Shown: positions 17,013 through 23,635 of the stretch, piece after piece
How the letters are laid out: each line of letters begins with the position of its first letter
How positions within the stretch are numbered: position 1 is the stretch's first letter
Origin: Pseudomonadota bacterium
GTDB taxonomy: Bacteria > Pseudomonadota > Gammaproteobacteria > Burkholderiales > Burkholderiaceae_F
Length of the DNA: 24,780 nt
Direction: 5' to 3'
Assembly: GCA_023443095.1 (NCBI GenBank)
Contig: JAEZVV010000149.1
Location: 1 to 24,780 of the forward strand
Notes under the pieces: generated by a model
What the model was told of the DNA's origin: nothing
Databases searched by the model: none
The model's input: only the letters and a program-made list of their open reading frames with translations
Translations under genes and position numbers: made by a program

Positions 17013-18295
17013 CTTCGGTGCCGCAGCCCGGGCCGCGGCCCGGCATTCACGTGCTTGCCAAGCCGATCGGCCCGGTGTGCGACATTGCCTGCGACTACTG
17101 CTTCTACCTCGAGAAGCGCGAACTGTTCCGCCGCGGCGAGCATTTCAAGATGAGCGACGAGGTGCTCGCCCGCTACATCGAGCAGTACATCGAGTCGCAG
17201 CCGACGCCCGTGGTTGAGTTCGTGTGGCATGGCGGCGAGCCCACCCTGCTGGGAGTCGACTTCTTTCGCCGCGCGGTCGAACTGCAGCGGCCTTTCCGTG
17301 GGCGCAAGGAGATCCGCAACTCACTCCAGACCAATGCGCTGCGGCTCGACGACGAGTGGTGTCGCTTCTTTAAGGAGAACGATTTCCTGGTCGGGGTCAG
17401 TCTCGACGGCCCGCGCGAAATCCACGACCGCTATCGGCGCGACCGCCACGGCGCTGGCACCTTCGACCGTGTGATGGCGGGGGTGCGGCGGCTGCAGGCG
17501 CACGGGGTCGAGTTCAATGTGCTGGCCTGCGTCGGTCGCGAAACCGCGGGGCGGCCGCTCGAGGTCTATCGCTTCTTCAAGGAGATCGGCGCGAGTTTCA
17601 TCCAGTTCACACCGGTCATCGAACGCGAACCCGATGCCGAGACCCAGGCTATCGGTTTATGGCTGGCACGGCCGGCCGAACTTGGCCGCCCCGAGCCCAA
17701 TACTCGCGTGACGCCGTGGACGGTGGTGCCGGAAGCCTATGGCGACTTCTTGATTGCGATCTACGAGGAATGGGTGCGCAAGGACGTGGGCAAGGTGTTC
17801 GTGATGAACTTCGAATGGGCGCTGTCGGCCTGGCTCGGCGCGCAATCGCCAGTCTGCATCTTTGCGCGGCAGTGTGGACGGGCGGTCGCCATGGAGCACG
17901 ACGGCAGCGTCTTTGCGTGCGACCACTACGTCTACCCCGAGTACCGGCTTGGCAACGTGCTCGCCGACGACCTTGGGGCGATGGTCGAACGTTCGGTGGC
18001 AAGCGGCTTCGGGCCGCACAAGGAACTGAGCCTGCCGCGATGCTGCCGTGAGTGCGAGGTCAAGGAGGCCTGCTGGGGCGGCTGCCCCAAACATCGATTC
18101 GCGCTCGCGCCCGACGGCGAGCCGGGCTTGCATTACCTGTGCGTGGGTTACAAGAAGTTCTTCCGCCACATCCGCAAGTACCTGCGGGCGATGACGACCC
18201 TGATCGAAAACGACTTGCCGGCGGCGATGGTGATGCAAGCGATCGATACTCCGCTGATCATTGCCCGCCCGCCGCGGGCAGGCGGGCAACGATAG
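17009..18295 (+). CDS. Anaerobic sulfatase-maturating enzyme (radical SAM/SPASM)
   Basis: A 428-residue anSME that oxidises the sulfatase Ser/Cys to formylglycine in the cytoplasm without O2. The radical-SAM CX3CX2C motif is C24, C28, C31 (CDIACDYCFY). WHGGEPTL (73-80) and SLDGPREIHD (131-140) follow. The SPASM domain has the full anSME pattern: C289-X9-G-X4-C304, then C346-X2-C349-X5-C355-X3-C359 and C378, for two auxiliary 4Fe-4S clusters. D305, directly after C304, aligns with the proposed catalytic Asp of characterised anSMEs. I chose the GTG at 17009 because it overlaps the sulfatase stop (GTGA) and has a GAGG 4 nt upstream; a GTG at 17018 is the alternative. Its only visible client is the preceding Ser-type sulfatase. 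Confidence 0.93.
   Translation: MTSVPQPGPRPGIHVLAKPIGPVCDIACDYCFYLEKRELFRRGEHFKMSDEVLARYIEQYIESQPTPVVEFVWHGGEPTLLGVDFFRRAVELQRPFRGRKEIRNSLQTNALRLDDEWCRFFKENDFLVGVSLDGPREIHDRYRRDRHGAGTFDRVMAGVRRLQAHGVEFNVLACVGRETAGRPLEVYRFFKEIGASFIQFTPVIEREPDAETQAIGLWLARPAELGRPEPNTRVTPWTVVPEAYGDFLIAIYEEWVRKDVGKVFVMNFEWALSAWLGAQSPVCIFARQCGRAVAMEHDGSVFACDHYVYPEYRLGNVLADDLGAMVERSVASGFGPHKELSLPRCCRECEVKEACWGGCPKHRFALAPDGEPGLHYLCVGYKKFFRHIRKYLRAMTTLIENDLPAAMVMQAIDTPLIIARPPRAGGQR
18261..18289. repeat. 9-bp inverted repeat at the 3' end of the maturase gene
   Basis: TTGCCCGCC (18261-18269) and GGCGGGCAA (18281-18289) are perfect complements around 11 nt and lie in the last codons of the maturase gene, before the convergent aroG end. 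The stem could protect or terminate both transcripts, but there is no T-tract on either strand. Confidence 0.45.
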
Positions 18296-18308
18296 ACGGC
18301 CGCCGGGC

Positions 18309-19403
18309 TCATTTGCCGATGCAGTTCACCGTTTTCTGGCGGCGCACTCGCACCGCTTCGGCCAGGATGTCGAGCGCGGCCACGCTGTCGTCCCAGCCGA
18401 GGCAGGCGTCGGTGAGCGACTGGCCGTAAGTCAGCGGCTTGCCGGGAACGAGGTCCTGGCGGCCTTCGACCAGATGGCTTTCGATCATCGCGCCGACGAT
18501 GCGGCTCTCGCCCGCGGCGATCTGCTCGGCGATGTTGCGCGCCACTTTCAGCTGGTTGCTGTGTTTTTTCTCGCTGTTGGCGTGGCTGGCGTCGATCATC
18601 AGCCGCGGCGCCAGGCCGGCCTTGGCGAGGTCGGCGCAGGCGGCGTCGACGCTGGCGGCGTCGTAGTTGGGGGCCTTGCCGCCGCGCAGGATGACATGGC
18701 AGTCCTCGTTGCCGCGGGTGCTGACGATGGCCGAATGGCCGCCCTTGGTGACGGAGAGGAAATGGTGCGGCTGCTGCGCCGCCTTGATCGCGTCGGTGGC
18801 GATCTTGACGTTGCCGTCGGTGCCGTTCTTGAAGCCGACCGGGCACGACAGGCCGCTCGCCAGTTCGCGGTGCACTTGCGACTCGGTGGTGCGGGCGCCA
18901 ATCGCCCCCCAGCTCACGAAGTCGGCGATGTATTGCGGCGTGATCATGTCGAGGTACTCGCAGCCTGCCGGCACGCCCAGTTCGTTGATCTGCATCAGCA
19001 GCTCGCGCGCCACCCGCAGGCCGTGGTTGATGCGGTAGCTGCCGTCGAGGTCGGGGTCGTTGATCAGGCCCTTCCAGCCGACGGTGGTGCGCGGCTTTTC
19101 GAAATAAACCCGCATCACGATTTCGAGTTCGCCCTGCAGGCGGTCGCGTTCGGCGCGCAGGCGGCGCGCATAGTCGAGCGCGGCGCCGGTGTCGTGGATC
19201 GAGCAGGGGCCAATCACCACCAGCAGCCGGTCGTCCATGCCGTGCAGGATGCGGTGGGCGGCGGTACGGGCGTCGTGCACGGTGGCCGATGCCACGTCGT
19301 CGCAGGGGAACTCACGCAGCAGGTGCGCCGGCGGCGTGAGCTCCTTGATCTCGCGGATACGCAAGTCATCGGTCATGTAACGCATGGGTTGGGCCTCGTC
19401 CAT
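18309..19403 (-). CDS. aroG: 3-deoxy-D-arabino-heptulosonate 7-phosphate (DAHP) synthase
   Basis: A 364-residue class I-alpha DAHP synthase condensing phosphoenolpyruvate and erythrose 4-phosphate, the first step of the shikimate pathway. It aligns end to end with E. coli AroG (350 residues). Metal ligands are C67 (GPCSIHD), H274 (DASHANS), E308 (IESHLVEG) and D332 (TDACLGW). Substrate-binding segments include YFEKPRTTVGWKG, GARTTESQVHRE, K192 (GFKNGTDG) and R240 (ILRGGK). I chose the ATG at 19403 for its GGAGAG SD 7 nt upstream; ATGs at 19385 and 19376 lack one. The N-terminal segment (DDLRIREIKELTPPAHLLREFP) is the part that carries the allosteric site in AroG. Expression is probably controlled by the Phe-rich leader and terminator immediately upstream. 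It converges on the maturase gene with a 13-nt gap. Confidence 0.95.
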   Translation of the reverse strand: MDEAQPMRYMTDDLRIREIKELTPPAHLLREFPCDDVASATVHDARTAAHRILHGMDDRLLVVIGPCSIHDTGAALDYARRLRAERDRLQGELEIVMRVYFEKPRTTVGWKGLINDPDLDGSYRINHGLRVARELLMQINELGVPAGCEYLDMITPQYIADFVSWGAIGARTTESQVHRELASGLSCPVGFKNGTDGNVKIATDAIKAAQQPHHFLSVTKGGHSAIVSTRGNEDCHVILRGGKAPNYDAASVDAACADLAKAGLAPRLMIDASHANSEKKHSNQLKVARNIAEQIAAGESRIVGAMIESHLVEGRQDLVPGKPLTYGQSLTDACLGWDDSVAALDILAEAVRVRRQKTVNCIGK

Positions 19404-19431
19404 TGGGTCTCTCCTGTCGCCCCTGCCCGAC

Positions 19432-19464
19432 AAAAAAAAACCGCCGAGGCTTGGGGCCTGGCGG
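19432..19464 (-). terminator. Attenuator terminator in the aroG leader
   Basis: On the minus strand CCGCC-AGGC, a 5-nt loop and GCCT-C-GGCGG form a two-part stem (5 bp plus 4 bp with one bulged C), followed by nine T residues. It lies 28 nt before the aroG ATG and 20 nt after the leader ORF stop. Because it sits between promoter and gene, it can only be useful if it is conditional. Confidence 0.85.
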
Positions 19465-19515
19465 TGGGTATCGGGTTGGTTCGTCTACGCGCGACTAACA
19501 ACTCTTTCCGCCAGG
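19457..19515 (-). promoter_or_regulatory. Candidate antiterminator pairing in the aroG leader
   Basis: Minus-strand CCTGGCGG (plus positions 19508-19515, inside the leader ORF just after the last Phe codons) is the exact reverse complement of CCGCCAGG (19457-19464), the 5' arm of the terminator. The two pairings exclude each other. A ribosome waiting in the FFFF-Y run would leave this segment free to pair and let transcription continue into aroG. Confidence 0.65.
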
Positions 19516-19586
19516 GGGCGAAAAAAGCCGTAAAAAAAGAAAAAAGCGAAGCGGGCGAACAGGTTCACGATTTTTCGGCGTCGCAT
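19485..19586 (-). CDS. Phe-rich leader peptide of aroG
   Basis: A 33-codon ORF with ATG at 19586 and TAG at 19485-19487. Residues 10, 13, 15-18, 21 and 22 are Phe (8 of 33), with Tyr at 19; the core reads LFARFAFFFFYGFFRP. This density resembles the PheL leader of E. coli pheA and is far from average composition in G+C-rich DNA, since it forces a run of TTT/TTC codons. A weak GAG lies about 9 nt before the ATG. The peptide probably has no function beyond translation: scarcity of charged tRNA-Phe would stall the ribosome and choose the antiterminator. An internal GTG at codon 7 is a possible alternative start. Confidence 0.8.
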   Translation of the reverse strand: MRRRKIVNLFARFAFFFFYGFFRPLAERVVSRA

Positions 19587-19604
19587 GGGGCGGCGCTCTT
19601 TTTC

Positions 19605-19634
19605 AATGTAACCGACTTTGCCGCGCCGCCGCAA
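19605..19634 (-). promoter_or_regulatory. Candidate promoter of the aroG leader transcript
   Basis: Minus-strand TTGCGG (plus 19629-19634) and TACATT (19605-19610) are spaced 18 nt apart, in the 65-nt gap between the cdsA-like stop and the leader ATG. Transcription would start near 19598, about 12 nt before the leader start codon. Both hexamers are weak matches. Confidence 0.3.
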
Positions 19635-19651
19635 GCGTCGTTTGGAACTTC

Positions 19652-20599
19652 TTACATGAAGAAAAGCACGGTCAGGTGATAGAAGGCGGGCGCGGCGAAG
19701 ATCAGGGAGTCCATGCGGTCGAGCGCGCCGCGGGTGAGCACGATTTCGGTGTCCCAGCGCCGCGCCCCGAGCGAACGTTTGACGGCGGTGATCACCATGC
19801 CGCCCATGAAGCCGGCCAGCACGATCGCGAGCGACATCAGGATCGCCTGCCAGAAGCGGAACGGCGTCATCCACCACAGCGAGGCGCCGACCAGCACCGC
19901 GCCGACGCCGCCGACCAGCACTCCCTTGCGAGTCTTGTTCTGGTTCGAGCGCAGCGGCGTGCCGCCCAGCAGCGCGCTTGCCATCACCTCGAGCAGGTCC
20001 GAGATGTAGACCACGAGCAGGAAGAAGAGCAGCAGCAGCGGCCCGGTCGCGTTGTAGCGGGCCAGGTTGAGCGAGGCGATCGCTGGCGCGTGGCTGATGC
20101 AGAACACGCTGATCATCAGGCCCCATTGCACCTTGGCGACGCGCTCCAGATAGCGCTCGGTGTCCTGCTTGAGCGCCATGATGATGGGCAGGATCAGGAA
20201 CAGGTAGACCGGGATGAACAGCGTGAAGATCTCGTACTGGTCGAGCGAGATCATCGCGTACTGGAGCGGGATCGCGACGTAGAAAGCGACCACCAGCGCC
20301 CAGTGATCCGAGGCCTTGGTGGGGGTGAGGGCGATGAACTCGCGCAGCGCGAGGAAGGACGCAAACGCGAATACCACCAGCAGCGCGGTTTGCCCCAGGG
20401 CAAAAGCGACGGTGAAGACGAAGATCAGCGACCACGACGCCCGCACGCGCGAGTTGACGATGCGGATCCGCATCGCCCTTGCCGGGTCGGTGGCGCGGCG
20501 TGCCAGCCACTGGCCGTAAGCGGTGCTGCCGGCCGAAAGAAGCACCAGCCCGGCCAGGATGGCGAGGTAGGCCTCGTTGGGAGTGAATCCGAGTCTCAT
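19652..20599 (-). CDS. CdsA-like phosphatidate cytidylyltransferase, divergent signature
   Basis: A 315-residue polytopic membrane protein of the CdsA family, nearest in style to the YnbB-like branch. CdsA makes CDP-diacylglycerol from phosphatidate and CTP. About eight hydrophobic helices are visible. Family landmarks remain as YISDLLE (198-204), NKTRKG with K222, and DRMD (294-297) followed by SLIFAAPAFYHL. In the C-terminal signature, however, the usual KD is R280-R281 and the usual HGG is TRG (289-291), an ungapped comparison. Activity on the standard substrate is therefore uncertain. The ATG at 20599 overlaps the plsC-like stop (ATGA), so the pair is co-translated. A housekeeping cdsA with the normal signature would be expected elsewhere in the genome. 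Confidence 0.75.
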   Translation of the reverse strand: MRLGFTPNEAYLAILAGLVLLSAGSTAYGQWLARRATDPARAMRIRIVNSRVRASWSLIFVFTVAFALGQTALLVVFAFASFLALREFIALTPTKASDHWALVVAFYVAIPLQYAMISLDQYEIFTLFIPVYLFLILPIIMALKQDTERYLERVAKVQWGLMISVFCISHAPAIASLNLARYNATGPLLLLFFLLVVYISDLLEVMASALLGGTPLRSNQNKTRKGVLVGGVGAVLVGASLWWMTPFRFWQAILMSLAIVLAGFMGGMVITAVKRSLGARRWDTEIVLTRGALDRMDSLIFAAPAFYHLTVLFFM

Positions 20600-21210
20600 T
20601 CCTGGGCCAATCCGATCACGGCAGCGCGGGCGCGTTCAAGGAAGGAGTCCTTGTCTTCGTCTTCAATGCGGGTCAGCGGCGCGCCGAAACGCACTGAGCA
20701 AATGGTAGGCACGGGCAGCAGTTCGCCCTTGGGCATGGAGCGGTGCAGGTTCTCGAGGTAGACCGGAATCAGCTCCACCGCCGGGAAGTCGCGGGCGAGG
20801 TGGAATAGGCCGCTCTTGAACGGACCGGGCAGCGCCTGCGGCGTGCGCGTGCCTTCCGGAAAGAAGATCAGCGAAAAGCCGTGGTCGAGTGCATCGCGCA
20901 AAGGGGCAAGCGGATCGACGCCCTCGGCCCGGTTGCGCTCGATCAGGACGACATTGAGTTCGTCGATCGCGATCCGGCGCTTCAATGCGCCCTTGTCCCA
21001 ATAGTCTTTCGCCGCCACCGGCCGGGTGTTGGCTCGCAGCGTACGCGGCAGCGCCGCCCACAACACGACCGTGTCCATGTGGCTGCTGTGATTGGCAAAG
21101 TAGATCCGTTGCGCTGCCGTCGGCGCGCAGCCCTTCCACTGTGGATACGCACCGACCAGGAGGCGGGTGAGCCACACGATGGGCGTGAGCAGCTTGAAGG
21201 AGTCCAGCAA
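20596..21210 (-). CDS. 1-acyl-glycerol-3-phosphate acyltransferase-like protein (PlsC family)
   Basis: A 204-residue lysophospholipid acyltransferase. The catalytic HX4D motif is H41-SSHM-D46 (ANHSSHMD), and the glycerophosphate-binding motif is FPEGTRT (117-123). A hydrophobic N-terminus (about 7-21) would attach it to the membrane, where it would acylate lysophosphatidate or a similar acceptor. It starts with TTG at 21210, 15 nt after the tldD stop, with GGGGGA about 8 nt upstream; no ATG or GTG lies before the catalytic motif. It overlaps the cdsA-like gene by 4 bp, so acyl transfer and cytidylyl transfer form a two-step module. A CATAAT box within the tldD tail (21253-21258) may give the pair its own promoter. 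Confidence 0.85.
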   Translation of the reverse strand: MLDSFKLLTPIVWLTRLLVGAYPQWKGCAPTAAQRIYFANHSSHMDTVVLWAALPRTLRANTRPVAAKDYWDKGALKRRIAIDELNVVLIERNRAEGVDPLAPLRDALDHGFSLIFFPEGTRTPQALPGPFKSGLFHLARDFPAVELIPVYLENLHRSMPKGELLPVPTICSVRFGAPLTRIEDEDKDSFLERARAAVIGLAQE

Positions 21211-21225
21211 GAGGAGTTCCCCCGG

Positions 21226-22821
21226 TCAGGGGGCGAGGAGGACGATCACCGAATTATGCCGCGCGCGAGCGGGGCGCCCATTCGGGAGCCCCCGCAGGAA
21301 AAAGCGGCGACTGCACGGGAAAACCCGCTCGAAGCATGGCAGCCGGCCGCAGCCGCCGGTGCCGCCGACGGTGAGGCCTTCGATCAGCAGGGTCGGCTGG
21401 CCGACCCCGACCGGAACGCTCTGGCCGTCCTTGCCGCAGGTGCCGATGCCGCCGTCGAGCGCCATGTCGTTGCCTATCATCTGCACCCGGGTCAGGGCGT
21501 CGGGGCCGTTGCCGATCAGGGTCGCGCCCTTGATCGGCGCGGTGATCTTGCCGTCTTCGATCAGGAAGGCTTCGGCCATGCTGAAGACGAACTTGCCATT
21601 GGTAATATCGACCTGGCCGCCGCCGAAGTTGCTGGCATAGATGCCCTTCTTCACCGAGCGGACGATCTCCTGCGGGTCGTGCTGGCCGGCCAGCATGTAG
21701 GTGTTGGTCATGCGCGGCAGCGGCAGGTGGGCGAAGCTCTCGCGCCGGCCGTTGCCGGTCACCGGCACCTTCATCAGGCGCGCATTGAGGCTGTCCTGGA
21801 TGTAGCCGCGCAGGATGCCGTCTTCGATTAGCACCGTGTTTTCGGTCGGGTTGCCTTCGTCGTCGACGTTGAGCGAGCCGCGCCGGTGGGCGAGCGTGCC
21901 GTCGTCGACCACGGTCACGCCCGGGCTGGCGACGCGTTCGCCGATGCGGCCGGCAAAAGCGCTCGAGCCCTTGCGGTTGAAGTCGCCTTCGAGCCCGTGG
22001 CCGATCGCCTCGTGCAGCAGGATGCCGGGCCAGCCGGGGCCGAGCACCACCGGCATGATGCCGGCCGGGGCCGGTCGCGCATCGAGGTTGACCAGGGCCT
22101 GGTCAACCGCCTGGCGGGCGTAGTCGGCGAGTTTTTCCTCGGTGAAAAACGACAGGTCATGGCGGCCGCCGCCGCCGGCAAACCCCTGTTCGCGCTTGCC
22201 GTCCTGCTCGACGATCACGGTGAGCGAGACCCGCACCAGCGGGCGCACATCGGCGGCAAGCAGGCCGTCGCTGCGGGCGATCAGGATCACGTCGTGTTCG
22301 GCGCCGATATTGGCCATCACCTGCTTGACCCGCGGGTCGCGCGCACGCGCCATTTTTTCCAGGCGTTCGAGCAGCTGGACCTTGGCCGCGGCATCGAGCG
22401 AACCGAGCGGATCCTCGTGGGTGTAGAGGGCCGGCTGCTGGCGGTGGGCGATCCGGGAGGCGACCTTGACCTTGCCGCCGCCGGCGCGAGCGATCGAACG
22501 CACCGAACGCGAGGCCTCCATCAGGGCGTCGAGCGAAATGTCGTCCGAGTAGGAAAACGCGGTCTTGTCGCCGATCACCGCGCGCACTCCCACGCCTTGT
22601 TCGATCCCGAAACTGCCGCTCTTGACGATGCCTTCTTCGAGCGCGAAGGACTCGCTCTTGGTGTACTGGAAATACAGGTCGGCGTAATCGGCTCGGTGTT
22701 CGAAGATGGTGCCCAGCGCGCGCGCGAGCTTGCCTTCGTCAAGGCCATAGGGCTCAAGCAGAAGGGAGCGCGCGGTCGCGATGCGGTCTAGGGTCGGATC
22801 GGCAATTTTCATGCTTGGCAT
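21226..22821 (-). CDS. tldD: Metalloprotease TldD with atypical C-terminal tail
   Basis: A 531-residue TldD; the TldD-TldE heterodimer degrades unfolded or small peptides and is needed for maturation of some peptide products. The zinc motif HEAIGH (270-275) lies in GWPGILLHEAIGHGLEGDFNRKG; the late Cys ligand candidate is C462 (GTCGKDGQ). Conserved GNGRRESFAHLPLPRMTNTYM and NFGGGQVDITNGKFVFS follow. Family members end near LTVGGTG (residue 489 here, E. coli TldD 481), but this frame runs on for 42 residues (CGRLPCFERVFPCSRR and onward), rich in Arg, Cys and Phe and unlike the family. I start it at 22821, with an AGG 7 nt upstream; the ATG at 22812 is equally possible. Its partner tldE is not in the window. 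Confidence 0.9.
   Translation of the reverse strand: MPSMKIADPTLDRIATARSLLLEPYGLDEGKLARALGTIFEHRADYADLYFQYTKSESFALEEGIVKSGSFGIEQGVGVRAVIGDKTAFSYSDDISLDALMEASRSVRSIARAGGGKVKVASRIAHRQQPALYTHEDPLGSLDAAAKVQLLERLEKMARARDPRVKQVMANIGAEHDVILIARSDGLLAADVRPLVRVSLTVIVEQDGKREQGFAGGGGRHDLSFFTEEKLADYARQAVDQALVNLDARPAPAGIMPVVLGPGWPGILLHEAIGHGLEGDFNRKGSSAFAGRIGERVASPGVTVVDDGTLAHRRGSLNVDDEGNPTENTVLIEDGILRGYIQDSLNARLMKVPVTGNGRRESFAHLPLPRMTNTYMLAGQHDPQEIVRSVKKGIYASNFGGGQVDITNGKFVFSMAEAFLIEDGKITAPIKGATLIGNGPDALTRVQMIGNDMALDGGIGTCGKDGQSVPVGVGQPTLLIEGLTVGGTGGCGRLPCFERVFPCSRRFFLRGLPNGRPARARHNSVIVLLAP
21253..21258 (-). promoter_or_regulatory. Candidate -10 element for the plsC-cdsA-like pair
   Basis: GCATAATTCGG on the minus strand places CATAAT 42 nt before the TTG start at 21210, within the atypical tldD tail. 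It resembles the GCATAATCGGG box upstream of the D-lactate dehydrogenase gene. No -35 match is seen. Confidence 0.3.
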
Positions 22822-22972
22822 TCTAGTGCCTGGGGGCGCTCCGCCTCCGCCAAGCCGTGGCGGGGTGCAGGGACTTGTCCGGCCTGCCGAAAACCCGCGG
22901 CGCGTCCCTGGAGCGCCGCGGGGGAAGAGATGGCCAGTGGCGGGCCGCTCGACGGCTGGCGCTAACCCCGGG

Positions 22973-23383
22973 TCAGCGCGCGCGGCTGGCGCGCGCAGTC
23001 TGGATCGGTGAGGCAACGATCTGGCCGTTGCAGTCGTTGCCGGTCGGGTCGGCGCCGCCTGACGAGGTGGCGCAGGCGGTCTGGCCTTCTGGCCAGTTCA
23101 CCTGCCGTTGATCAACTGCGATGGCGGCAGGGGCCGGTGCCGCAGCGGGCGAGCGGGCCAGGGGCTGAGCCAGCAGGTGCTGGCGCGGCGCAAGCACGGG
23201 GTGAAAGCGTGAGTAGTCCTCGGTGCGGGGCACCGAGCCGCAGTCGTTGCCGGTGGCGTCGGCACCGCCACTGCCCATGGCGCAGGCCGATTCGGCAGCG
23301 GGGGTTTCATCGGCGAGAGCGGCGCCTGCCAAGCCGCCCAGCGAAAGGAACAGTGCCAGTTTGAATACGGATGAATGAGCCAT
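22973..23383 (-). CDS. Small exported protein with duplicated Cys motif
   Basis: A 136-residue protein of no family I recognise. Residues 1-24 are a clear signal peptide (VFKLALFLSLGGLAGAALA-DE), so it is periplasmic or secreted. The mature part contains one motif twice, 70 residues apart: ACAMGSGGADATGNDC (33-48) and ACATSSGGADPTGNDC (103-118). Each copy has two Cys 14 positions apart and an invariant SGGAD-TGNDC core, suggesting two small disulfide loops or a metal-binding turn. An Ala/Pro-rich linker (about 75-92) separates them. The ATG at 23383 has a good GAGG SD 6 nt upstream. It sits between the nitrilase-type gene and tldD, with 252 nt upstream and 151 nt downstream of sparse sequence. 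Confidence 0.75.
   Translation of the reverse strand: MAHSSVFKLALFLSLGGLAGAALADETPAAESACAMGSGGADATGNDCGSVPRTEDYSRFHPVLAPRQHLLAQPLARSPAAAPAPAAIAVDQRQVNWPEGQTACATSSGGADPTGNDCNGQIVASPIQTARASRAR
23031..23290. repeat. Imperfect direct repeat encoding the two Cys motifs
   Basis: Positions 23031-23080 and 23241-23290 share long identical blocks (cagtcgttgccggt, then gtcggc, ccgcc, and ggcgcaggc) and encode the two Cys motifs of the exported protein. The similarity persists at the DNA level, which points to an internal duplication within this gene, not only convergent selection. Confidence 0.65.
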
Positions 23384-23635
23384 GGTGGACCTCGCTTTCC
23401 GAATGGACGGGAGGAAAGCCTCGCGCGGGGCGCGAAGCCTGGCTCGATCCGGTGGCCTGTGGCCGGACGAGTCGCCGGGTGCCGCAGGTGTCGACGGGAG
23501 AGAATGGACCGTCGGCGGGAAGGGGAGGCCGATGGATGGCGGCGCTCGGGAAGCCAGTCTGCGCCGGGTGTTCACCCGTTCGCGAGTGAGCAGTACGAAA
23601 GGCGGCTGCGGCAGATTCGCGCCGCCCGCCGGCTG

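Noticed and set aside
19485..20510. A 341-codon frame that ends in the Phe-rich peptide
   Set aside because: Its upstream part is a shadow of the cdsA-like gene in another frame; only the last 33 codons have a suitable start and leader-like composition.
21226..21363. A frameshift as the cause of the long TldD tail
   Set aside because: The two other frames have no stop soon after the family end, so a single-base slip would not restore a normal terminus.
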